Shown in pieces: positions 1-5,660 of a stretch of DNA of 7,970 nt. Made by a program: the position numbers and the translations under genes. The notes beneath the pieces were generated by a model. The model ran no database searches, was not told where the DNA came from, and saw only the letters and a list, made by a program, of their open reading frames with translations. Origin of the DNA: Barnesiella sp. (GTDB lineage: Bacteria > Bacteroidota > Bacteroidia > Bacteroidales > Muribaculaceae). The stretch is taken from NCBI GenBank assembly GCA_014801065.1, contig JAAVEX010000029.1, positions 1-7,970 on the forward strand, read 5' to 3'. Position 1 is the first letter of the stretch; each line of letters begins with the position of its first letter.

Positions 1-181
1 CGGGATCATCGACGTAGACGCGCCCGGGGAGGACGGGGCGGCGGTTGGCGGTGCGCAGGCGTTCGATCGGGAGGATTACGGATGATTCAAGGCGCGTCAT
101 GGGGCGGCGCAGCCATTTCTGAAAGTGGTAGAGATGGTTGACGGCGCAGGGACGGGTGTCTTTGTCGGGGCTTAGATGCAT
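1..181 (-). CDS. Partial hypothetical protein, N-terminal part only
   Basis: An open frame runs on the minus strand from an ATG at 181-179 to the window edge, giving about 60 residues beginning MHLSPDKDTRP. The visible part is rich in Arg, Leu and Pro, includes an amphipathic stretch (AVNHLYHFQKWLRR), and shows no signal peptide or membrane segment. I do not recognise the family. Codons favour C in the third position, as in the nqr genes, which supports real coding. However, the region is GC-rich and two plus-strand frames are also partly open, so coding is not certain. The start is uncertain: a promoter-like TATCTTTG ends 4 bases before this ATG, which would give a leaderless or nearly leaderless message. 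A downstream in-frame ATG at 100-98 (MTRLESSV...) is the alternative, and the frame also stays open for several codons upstream. Confidence 0.4.
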   Translation of the reverse strand, partial: MHLSPDKDTRPCAVNHLYHFQKWLRRPMTRLESSVILPIERLRTANRRPVLPGRVYVDDP

Positions 182-185
182 GCGG

Positions 186-193
186 CAAAGATA
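186..193 (-). promoter_or_regulatory. Candidate Bacteroidota -7 element upstream of the leftmost gene
   Basis: Read on the minus strand, this octamer is TATCTTTG followed by C, an exact match to the Bacteroidota sigma-ABfr -7 consensus TAnnTTTG. No convincing TTTG -33 element lies at the expected 19-21 base distance. A TTTCGC about 23 bases upstream is the nearest resemblance. Transcription would start at or next to the ATG at 181, which suggests a leaderless message or translation from the later ATG at 100. The call rests on the motif alone. Confidence 0.35.
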
Positions 194-319
194 ATATGGG
201 AATGGGGGGCTGGGATGCGAAATCGTCGGTTTGGTTGGATCGGCTGAGCACGGCCGATGAACCTGACGGACAGCCGGCGGAGTTTTTTGGGGGGCTTAGG
301 GTGTGTGTGAATTTAAATC

Positions 320-376
320 AAAGTAAATATTATAGAAATCGAAGGAGGCTACATCAGTGGATTTGATGCAGCCTCC
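320..376 (-). terminator. Rho-independent terminator of the exbB-exbD-exbD-tonB operon
   Basis: Bases 344-356 and 364-376 form a 13-pair stem with a 7-base loop: GGAGGCT and AGCCTCC form the base, and CATCA and TGATG the upper part. The single imperfect position is an A/C mismatch if transcribed from the plus strand but a G.U pair in the minus-strand RNA. On the minus strand the stem is followed by a U-rich stretch (343 down to about 320), while the plus-strand flank is not T-rich. Both points orient the terminator to the minus strand. It lies about 60 bases past the tonB stop codon. Confidence 0.85.
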
Positions 377-435
377 AGTCGAAAGATCAAGAGATATTAA
401 CAAATTGTTCTAATAGATTTGACTCTATAGAAAGA

Positions 436-1299
436 TTAGTTCTGAAGTTTAAATGTGATAGGCAGAGTGTACCACACATTTACGGGGTGACCGTTCATCT
501 TACCGGGGGTGAATTTCGGAAGTGATTTCACAACGCGAACTGCTTCCTTATCGAGCTCGGGGTCTTTACCACGAACCACCTTAACGGTTCCGACAGAACC
601 GGTCTTGGTAACGACGAACTGTACTGTCACACGACCCTGAATACCGTTTTCCTGAGCGATAGTAGGATATTTGATGTGGCTTGCCACATACTGAAGCAGA
701 GCAGCCTGACCACCGGGGAATACGGGATCCTGTTCTACCGAGTCAAACACCTTATTATCATCAACGGGAACAACGGGCTTGGGAGGTTCAACAGCCTTCG
801 GAGGTTCAACAGGAGCCACATCCTTGATCTGCGCGGTCAGCACGTCGTTAGAGTTACCTTCAACGTTTGCGATACCGGCAGCCACTTCTGATTCCTGAAC
901 TTCATTCTGGGCCTTCGGCGGCTCGGTCACGAGCTTATCGTCGAGGATCACCATTTCAGTTACCTTCTCGGTAGTGAGCACCTCTTCAACGGGAACGGGG
1001 ATTTCTTCAGGCATTTCGAAAGCTTCCTCTTCGGGGAGCTCTTCCTGAACTTCCTCTTCGTAAACAGCCATCTCAGCCTGCTCTTTGTTTTCCTTCACCT
1101 GTTCTTCTTCTTTTGCGAGCTGAGTCACAAGCAGAGAAGCACCAAAGGCAGCAAGGATACAAACAACAACGGCAACCATGGCCCAGTTGTGACGCTTGGG
1201 CGAGTTCTTACGCAATTCGTAAGCGCCAAAATCTTTGTTTTTACCTTCAAAGACAAGGTCGCGCCATTCATCTGATGAAAGATCTACATCTTTTGCCAT
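436..1299 (-). CDS. tonB: TonB family energy-transducing protein
   Basis: This is the periplasm-spanning arm that carries energy from the ExbB-ExbD motor to the TonB box of outer-membrane transporters. The 287-residue protein has a cytoplasmic N-terminus (1-38, with FEGKNKDFGAYELRK, a pattern typical of Bacteroidota TonB). One membrane anchor follows (about 39-61), then a very acidic linker (62-105, many Glu) and a Pro/Lys linker with repeated EPPK units (126-180). The C-terminal TonB domain covers about 190-286, with the hallmarks VFPGG, IKYP, A-E-GIQGRV, LD-EAVRVV, PKFTPGK and a closing strand ending ITFKLQN. The ATG lies behind an A-rich tract and gives a complete membrane anchor. It is the last gene of the operon, 41 bases after the second exbD, and the terminator follows it. 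The annotation as a TonB-family protein is secure. Which outer-membrane transporters it serves cannot be told from this window. Confidence 0.95.
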   Translation of the reverse strand: MAKDVDLSSDEWRDLVFEGKNKDFGAYELRKNSPKRHNWAMVAVVVCILAAFGASLLVTQLAKEEEQVKENKEQAEMAVYEEEVQEELPEEEAFEMPEEIPVPVEEVLTTEKVTEMVILDDKLVTEPPKAQNEVQESEVAAGIANVEGNSNDVLTAQIKDVAPVEPPKAVEPPKPVVPVDDNKVFDSVEQDPVFPGGQAALLQYVASHIKYPTIAQENGIQGRVTVQFVVTKTGSVGTVKVVRGKDPELDKEAVRVVKSLPKFTPGKMNGHPVNVWYTLPITFKLQN

Positions 1300-1340
1300 T
1301 TTTCTTTTTGATTTTTGGATTAATATATATCGATCATCAA

Positions 1341-2114
1341 TTAGTTACCAGCAGGAGCAGCAGCTGCGTCGCCACCTTTAGCAGGTTCGTCGACCAAAGG
1401 CAGGCCGAGCATCTTACGTTCCTGATTGTTGAGATTTTCAAGCTGATAATGCGAAATTTCGTTGATACTCATTTCGTCAAGGGCTCCGATGACGCTACTC
1501 CAGTTAGCATCGGGAGTAGCTTTGATCATAACGATAGGATATTTGAGGTCGTTGTTGTTACGCACCTTGTTGGCGGCTTCTTCATAGAGACGCTGATTTT
1601 CTTCATCGTCTTTAGAGAATTTGTTGTCGCGCCAGTCGGCTTTGAGTTTGTTGACCTCGTCAATGATCTTTTTGTTGCGATCGTGGAGGATTTTACGGAT
1701 ACCGCGTTGCACGTTGTTCTCGTTGCCGAGGAACTCTTCCTTGCGGAGCTGTTCGCGGTGGGGATTGCCGGCATCGTCAGTTTTGAGAGCGCCTTCATAA
1801 TAGTAGATGACGGTCTTGTTGTTGCCAAACGCATCTTTCACGGGCTGACCCTTAGCGTCGCGTTCGACGTCGAGGAGCAGAGTGATAGCCTGCGATTCGC
1901 CGGCCTGGTTTTTCTGTTCGTCAGAAACCTTTTCGTTGGTAGGGAGCGCGATCTTCAATGTCTGCGATTTCAACATCGTGGTACAGAGCATGAAGAACGT
2001 GATCAGAAGCATGTTCATGTCCACCATCGGCGTGAAGTCAACGTGGATCGACATCTTCTTCTGGGCGCCTTTTTTCTTTTTACCGCCCTTATCTGATTGT
2101 TCAATCTGTGCCAT
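1341..2114 (-). CDS. exbD: ExbD/TolR family biopolymer transport protein, second paralogue
   Basis: This is an inner-membrane subunit of the TonB motor, with a single N-terminal helix that sits inside the ExbB pore. The 257-residue protein starts with a Lys-rich cytoplasmic tail (9-20). The transmembrane helix (about 25-48) carries FTPMVDMNMLLITFFML. Asp32 aligns with the essential ion-coupling Asp of ExbD (Asp25 in E. coli). The periplasmic part is much longer than in the roughly 141-residue E. coli protein. A charged, probably helical stretch of about 100 residues (85-190) interrupts the usual ExbD fold, which resumes at YPIVMIKATPDANW near 192. The tail ends in an Ala/Gly-rich segment. Its ATG comes 6 bases after the stop of the upstream exbD, which implies translational coupling. 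The two ExbDs differ in the helix (VDMNMLLI here, SDVTVLLL there), so they are not a recent duplication. Confidence 0.92.
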   Translation of the reverse strand: MAQIEQSDKGGKKKKGAQKKMSIHVDFTPMVDMNMLLITFFMLCTTMLKSQTLKIALPTNEKVSDEQKNQAGESQAITLLLDVERDAKGQPVKDAFGNNKTVIYYYEGALKTDDAGNPHREQLRKEEFLGNENNVQRGIRKILHDRNKKIIDEVNKLKADWRDNKFSKDDEENQRLYEEAANKVRNNNDLKYPIVMIKATPDANWSSVIGALDEMSINEISHYQLENLNNQERKMLGLPLVDEPAKGGDAAAAPAGN

Positions 2115-2120
2115 AATGTA

Positions 2121-2942
2121 TTATTCGTCTTGAGATTTAAGTGCAGTCATCAAAGTGAAGCGAGTCATCTTAAGAGTCTGAAGGTTGTCGAGCACGGTGT
2201 GCATTTTGTCGAAGGCAGTGTTTTTGTCGGCCTTCACAGCGATACCTTCACCCTTAACCAATGCTTCATTGAGTTTGGGGTAGTTGCCCTGAGCCACTTT
2301 CTTAATGGCGCGCATCCACATCTGGAACTCGTTGGTGTGACCCTTATCAGTGTCGATGGGGATACCAACGCGGACGTTGTTCGGATTCTTGTTGTATGCT
2401 TCCTTTTCTTCATCAGAGAGTTTGTTGAACTCAGTGAAGATCTTATCCTGCTCTACCTGAGAGAGGGCCAGGAACTTCTTGACGTCGGCAAAAGGAACAG
2501 CGATCGTACCGAGTTTAGCAAGCTGTGCAACTTCGTCAACAGTCAGCTGCACTTTATTTTTTGCTGTTTCGTTATAATCCTGCTGGAACTGCATGATTGC
2601 ATCCTTGCGGACTGAATCAGAAGCCCATTTTCCTTTTTCCTTGCGAAGTTCGGCAGCCGACATGTCAGGATTCAGCTCCTTGGCATAGGCCACAGAAGCA
2701 TCAGGGTCAGCTTCACCGGCCACGGAAAGGAACACTTCGCCGTGGGGGCTGACAAGAACGTTGACCACGTTCGAGTCCGAGACCTTCTGTTCCTGAACAG
2801 ACGAGGGTGTTTCCACCTGCACCGGTTCCTTCTGAAGGAAAGTTGATGTCAACATGAAGAAAGTAAGCAAAAGAACAGTCACGTCACTCATCGCGGTCAT
2901 GTCGATGAGGGTACTTTTTCTTTTAATTTTTACTTTTCCCAT
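2121..2942 (-). CDS. exbD: ExbD/TolR family biopolymer transport protein, first paralogue
   Basis: This is a 273-residue ExbD-type motor subunit. A basic N-terminus (KVKIKRK, 3-9) precedes one transmembrane helix (about 16-37) containing DMTAMSDVTVLLLTFFML, in which Asp20 is the conserved ion-coupling residue. The beginning of the periplasmic fold is visible near 42-78 (VQVETPSS, then VVNVLVSPHGEVFLSV). A charged Lys/Glu-rich insertion of about 130 residues follows (80-210). The typical ExbD end comes back at 233-270 (IAVKADKNTAFDKMHTVLDNL). The protein is about twice the length of E. coli ExbD. It lies 50 bases after exbB; that spacer contains a 12-base palindrome (TAAAACGTTTTA, 2956-2967) with no clear role. 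Family identity is secure; the role of the insertion is unknown. Confidence 0.92.
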   Translation of the reverse strand: MGKVKIKRKSTLIDMTAMSDVTVLLLTFFMLTSTFLQKEPVQVETPSSVQEQKVSDSNVVNVLVSPHGEVFLSVAGEADPDASVAYAKELNPDMSAAELRKEKGKWASDSVRKDAIMQFQQDYNETAKNKVQLTVDEVAQLAKLGTIAVPFADVKKFLALSQVEQDKIFTEFNKLSDEEKEAYNKNPNNVRVGIPIDTDKGHTNEFQMWMRAIKKVAQGNYPKLNEALVKGEGIAVKADKNTAFDKMHTVLDNLQTLKMTRFTLMTALKSQDE

Positions 2943-2992
2943 ATTACTTGTTTTCTAAAACGTTTTATTAATTAATGTGTAATACGGGCTGA

Positions 2993-3877
2993 TTAGTGAG
3001 TTGCTGCGAAAGTCTGAACAATCGAGAAACCGATTTCGTCGATAGCGTAGGTGAGGTTATCGATTTTGTTGGTGTAGAAGTTGTAAGAGATTACAGCGAA
3101 CGCACCGGTTGCGATACCGAAGGCGGTGTTCACAAGTGCTTCCGAGATACCGGTTGAGAGGGCAGAAGAGTCGGGAGCGCCTGAGTTAGAAAGAGCCTGG
3201 AATGATTTGATCATACCGATCACAGTACCGAGAAGACCAACGAGAGTACCGAGAGTGGTCATAGTAGCCACGATGGGGAGGTTCTGCTGGAGGGCGGGCA
3301 TTTCGAGAGCGGTAGCTTCTTCAACTTCTTTCTGAAGAGTAGCGACTTTCTGTTCTTTGGTGAGGACGGTGTTTTTGTCCATTTCTTCGTAGCGAACGAG
3401 AGCGGCAGCAACTACAGCGGCAACAGAGCCTTTCTGTTTTTTGCAGCAAGCCTGAGCGCCGGCGATGTCGTTTTTAGCGAGGTAGCCTTTGATGTCAGCA
3501 ACGAATTTGGCAGTGTTGCCTTTACCTTTAGCGCTGGAGATAGCGATCCAACGTTCAACAGAGAGAACGATCACAGTGAGGAAGAGTGTCTGAAGCACAG
3601 GCACGATGATACCACCCTTGAAGATAGTACCGATAAGGTCAACGGGATGAGCTTTGTCGATACCCCAAACGGTCCAATTGGCAGTTGCGCCTTCGAATGA
3701 TTCGGGATCAAAGTGAGAGGGATTGCCGAAGAAGAAGAGGAACAGGCAAACGGCAACCACGAAGCAAGCCACGATTACGAGGAATGCGTTCTTGATACCT
3801 TTCACATTTTTCTTAGCAGGTTTTACTTTCTGAGCCTTGGGCTGAGCCTTAGGCTGCATGGGCTTTGTAGCTTCCAT
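2993..3877 (-). CDS. exbB: ExbB/MotA/TolQ family proton channel protein
   Basis: This is the pore-forming subunit of the TonB motor; in characterised systems five copies surround an ExbD dimer and use the ion-motive force. The 294-residue protein begins with a Lys/Pro/Gln-rich cytoplasmic tail (6-25, with QPKAQPKAQK). A first membrane helix (about 30-50) follows, then an ExbB core with helices near 88-110, 203-225 and 246-266. The family signature GLLGTVIGMI is at 214-223. Thr218, Glu246 and Thr251 (in SEALVNTAFG) align with E. coli ExbB Thr148, Glu176 and Thr181, the polar residues lining the pore. The N-terminal tail and first helix make it longer than E. coli ExbB (244 residues). It is the first gene of the operon, preceded by a leader of about 180 bases with a strong candidate promoter. 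Confidence 0.95.
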   Translation of the reverse strand: MEATKPMQPKAQPKAQKVKPAKKNVKGIKNAFLVIVACFVVAVCLFLFFFGNPSHFDPESFEGATANWTVWGIDKAHPVDLIGTIFKGGIIVPVLQTLFLTVIVLSVERWIAISSAKGKGNTAKFVADIKGYLAKNDIAGAQACCKKQKGSVAAVVAAALVRYEEMDKNTVLTKEQKVATLQKEVEEATALEMPALQQNLPIVATMTTLGTLVGLLGTVIGMIKSFQALSNSGAPDSSALSTGISEALVNTAFGIATGAFAVISYNFYTNKIDNLTYAIDEIGFSIVQTFAATH

Positions 3878-3962
3878 AATTTGAATTACTAAATGTTAAA
3901 AATGATTTGTTGGTTATTAATGTATTTATTTGAGTTTAAATTGTTTTCAGCAGCGGTAATGC

Positions 3963-3993
3963 GATCGGACGGAGTATTTCCGACCATCGGATC
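3963..3993 (-). promoter_or_regulatory. Second candidate stem-loop in the exbB leader
   Basis: CGGA (3970-3973) and TCCG (3979-3982) close a 5-base loop. The stem continues through one mismatch into GG (3967-3968) with CC (3984-3985). After an internal loop, GATC (3963-3966) can pair with GATC (3990-3993). It lies between the pseudoknot candidate and the exbB start in otherwise AT-rich sequence. It has no U-tract on the minus strand, so it is not an obvious attenuator. Confidence 0.3.
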
Positions 3994-4003
3994 AGAGATA
4001 AGG

Positions 4004-4044
4004 CGAGTCGATTTGCAGCTTCTACCCGACGACTCGGGCGGGTA
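4004..4044 (-). promoter_or_regulatory. Candidate H-type pseudoknot in the exbB leader RNA
   Basis: In the minus-strand RNA, TACCCG (4044-4039) and CGGGTA (4028-4023) form a 6-pair stem with a 10-base loop. That loop contains CGAGTCG (4036-4030), which is perfectly complementary to CGACTCG (4010-4004) downstream. Both helices can form together as an H-type pseudoknot with connecting loops of 2, 1 and 12 bases, which is geometrically reasonable; the 12-base loop contains an AAAU run. The element lies within the predicted transcribed leader, about 15-55 bases after the proposed start site and about 125 bases before the exbB ATG. The pairings are seen directly. That they form in vivo or regulate anything is inference. 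The 7-base inverted repeat could instead be a DNA operator. Confidence 0.4.
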
Positions 4045-4064
4045 ATCCTATTAAAACATTATTG

Positions 4065-4096
4065 CAAAAGTATTGATAAAATTTCCAAATTCCAAA
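4065..4096 (-). promoter_or_regulatory. Promoter of the exbB-exbD-exbD-tonB operon
   Basis: On the minus strand, TACTTTTG (4072-4065, followed by C) matches the Bacteroidota -7 consensus TAnnTTTG exactly. A TTTG (4096-4093) lies 20 bases upstream, fitting the -33 element at normal spacing. Transcription would start near 4058, leaving an untranslated leader of about 180 bases before exbB. Confidence 0.65.
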
Positions 4097-4197
4097 AAAA
4101 GAGCCTCAAAAAATAGAAGTTCACACTTTTTATTCTTTTTTCCTGCTACATAAACAGATTTTTTATCATGATTTCTAAAAAAATATCAAAATTATGG

Positions 4198-4205
4198 TAA
4201 CTTTG
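4198..4205 (+). promoter_or_regulatory. Promoter (-7 element) of the nqr operon
   Basis: TAACTTTG followed by C is an exact match to the Bacteroidota -7 consensus TAnnTTTG. The -33 element is weak: TTTC at 4172-4175 is the best candidate, 22 bases upstream, and there is no exact TTTG. The start site would fall near 4211, about 29 bases before the nqrA ATG at 4240. This helps to choose that start over the ATG at 4216. Confidence 0.6.
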
Positions 4206-4239
4206 CACATTATTCATGTTATGTAATCCCGATAACGTC

Positions 4240-5613
4240 ATGCATAATTCCATCACATTGCGCCGCGGACTCGATCTGCAGCTGTCAGGCCGGGTGGCCG
4301 ACAACGCTCCGACCGTGGAAGTCACACCAAACAGCATTGCGATTGTCCCCGACGATTTCACCGGATTGACACCGAAAGTTGTGGTCAAGCCGGGCGAGAA
4401 GGTTGTGGCCGGTCAACCTATAATCGTTGACAAGAACAACACCGACATTGCGGTGGTGTCGCCCGTAGGAGGCACGGTAAGCGAAGTGGTGCGCGGAGAG
4501 CGTCGCAAGGTGCTGCGTGTTGTGATTGCTGTCGAGCAGCAGTCAGAGGCCCCTGCAGCCGATACAACGCCCATCGCTCCCAAAGATCCCGCTTCGATAC
4601 GCAAATCATTGATGAGCTCAGGAGTCTGGGCTATGATGCGCCAGCTTCCCTACGACATCGTGCCTGATCCTTCAGCCACTCCACGCGACATTTTCATCAC
4701 AACTTTTGACAGCGCTCCCCTCGCCGCACCTATCCTGACCGGCATCGACGCCGACGATTCGACTATGGCTGCCGGCTTGAAAGCCCTTCTCCAACTCACT
4801 CCCGGAAATATATATATAGGAGTGAGGACAGCCGACCTCTCCAACCCCTGGATTGAGGAAGCGGCAAAGATGGATCGCGTGTGTGTCACCGAATTTGCCG
4901 GAAAACATCCGGCCGGTCTGCCGAGCATTCAGGCTGCGCTCCAGGCTCCGGTCAATAAGGGCGAGACAGTATGGCTCACCGATGCCGAGACTCTGTCGCG
5001 CATAGGCAGCGTGGTCAAAACAGGCGCATGCTCTTGGTCAACGCTCGTGGCGTTGACCGGATCGGAAGTGGAAACTCCCTGCATGATCCGCACCATTATC
5101 GGAGCAGAAATCGGATCTCTGATCAGCGGCAGGCTCAAAAAAGCAGACCATCATCTGCGCATAATCTCCGGCAACGTGCTGACAGGGTGGAAAACATCCG
5201 CCGAAGGATTCCTTCGCTACCCTTACCGCCATATCACCGTGATCCCCGAGGGTGACGATGTCGACGAATTCATGGGCTGGGCATCCATGTCGCCCAAAAA
5301 GATGAGTGAAAACCGCTCATTTCTGTCGAAACTGTTCGGCCGCAAAAACTTCTCACCCGACGCGCGTCTCAACGGTGGACGCCGAGCCATGATCATGTCG
5401 GGCCAATATGAAAAGGTGATGCCCACCGACATCATGCCCGAGCAGCTGATCAAGGCTATCCTTTCGCGCGACATTGACCGCATGGAAGCTCTCGGCATCT
5501 ATGAGGTGACGCCGGCCGATTTCGCCCTGTGTGAATATATCGATCCCTCGAAGCTCGAACTGCAAAAAATAGTGCGTCAGGGGCTTGACTATCTCCGCAA
5601 GGAACTCAGCTAA
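4240..5613 (+). CDS. nqrA: Na+-translocating NADH:quinone reductase subunit A
   Basis: NqrA is the large peripheral cytoplasmic subunit of the six-subunit Na+-NQR complex. It binds no covalent cofactor and has been linked to quinone binding. From the ATG at 4240 the protein is 457 residues, close to the family length of about 450. Recognisable parts are ITLRRGLDLQLSG near the N-terminus (5-17), the barrel-like SPVGGTVSEVVRGERRKVL (74-92), GKHPAGLPS (221-229), VKTGACSWSTLVALTGSEV (259-277), and the C-terminal PADFALCEYIDPSKLELQ segment (425-442). The frame also opens with an ATG at 4216, adding eight residues (MLCNPDNV). I prefer 4240 because family members begin a few residues before the GLDL motif and because the promoter would leave almost no leader before 4216. 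It is the first gene of the operon. Confidence 0.95.
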   Translation: MHNSITLRRGLDLQLSGRVADNAPTVEVTPNSIAIVPDDFTGLTPKVVVKPGEKVVAGQPIIVDKNNTDIAVVSPVGGTVSEVVRGERRKVLRVVIAVEQQSEAPAADTTPIAPKDPASIRKSLMSSGVWAMMRQLPYDIVPDPSATPRDIFITTFDSAPLAAPILTGIDADDSTMAAGLKALLQLTPGNIYIGVRTADLSNPWIEEAAKMDRVCVTEFAGKHPAGLPSIQAALQAPVNKGETVWLTDAETLSRIGSVVKTGACSWSTLVALTGSEVETPCMIRTIIGAEIGSLISGRLKKADHHLRIISGNVLTGWKTSAEGFLRYPYRHITVIPEGDDVDEFMGWASMSPKKMSENRSFLSKLFGRKNFSPDARLNGGRRAMIMSGQYEKVMPTDIMPEQLIKAILSRDIDRMEALGIYEVTPADFALCEYIDPSKLELQKIVRQGLDYLRKELS

Positions 5614-5621
5614 CCTCCCAT

Positions 5622-5643
5622 CCAAAACCAACCAAACCAAAAC
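5622..5643 (+). repeat. CCAAA-type repeat tract in the nqrA-nqrB spacer
   Basis: The 47-base spacer between nqrA and nqrB contains irregular tandem CCAAA/CCAAAA units made only of C and A. There is no G and hence little RNA structure. It replaces a Shine-Dalgarno sequence in front of nqrB and may keep the start region single-stranded. It may equally be compositional chance. Confidence 0.5.
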
Positions 5644-5660
5644 ATATAAAGCAACAGAAC

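Larger units (their letters stand above)
3878..4239. other. Divergent intergenic region between exbB and nqrA
   Basis: This 362-base gap holds no convincing gene. From left to right it contains an AT-rich segment next to the exbB start (3878-3950), a GC-rich patch with inverted repeats (3961-4044) and the minus-strand promoter (4065-4096). Beyond these lies a block of A and T tracts of 5-7 bases (4094-4183), followed by the plus-strand promoter (4198-4205). One inverted repeat, ATTTTTTA (4158-4165) against TAAAAAAAT (4176-4184), sits just upstream of the nqr promoter and could be an operator or simply part of the AT-rich character. Confidence 0.8.

Noticed and set aside
2..85. A plus-strand frame open from the window edge to a TGA at 83-85
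   Set aside because: It would be a 27-residue tail of an unseen gene with Gly/Ala/Asp-rich content. GC-rich sequence keeps several frames open here, and the minus-strand frame is longer and has a promoter-like motif.
241..290. CGGCTG...CAGCCG inverted repeat followed by a T run, as a possible plus-strand terminator
   Set aside because: The stem is only 6 pairs, the loop is 24 bases, and the T run is short and separated from the stem, so it does not look like a working terminator.
316..330. Minus-strand TTACTTTG near the tonB terminator as a promoter
   Set aside because: It misses the TA of the -7 consensus or has the wrong internal spacing, and it lies within the U-rich tail of the terminator.
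1113..2615. Two long, directly adjoining plus-strand open frames (327 and 172 codons) opposite the exbD and tonB genes
   Set aside because: They lie antisense to clearly conserved exbD and tonB genes, encode compositionally odd Val/Phe/Leu-rich products with no family features, and are explained by the sense-strand codon choice keeping stops rare in the antisense frame.
2956..2967. TAAAACGTTTTA palindrome between exbB and the first exbD
   Set aside because: A single 12-base AT-rich palindrome in an AT-rich spacer is likely by chance; there is no T-tract or second copy to suggest a terminator or operator.
3961..4044. GC-rich island in the exbB leader as a tRNA or other known RNA gene
   Set aside because: No cloverleaf, T-loop GTTCRA sequence or CCA end is present, and the inverted repeats fit a leader structure better.
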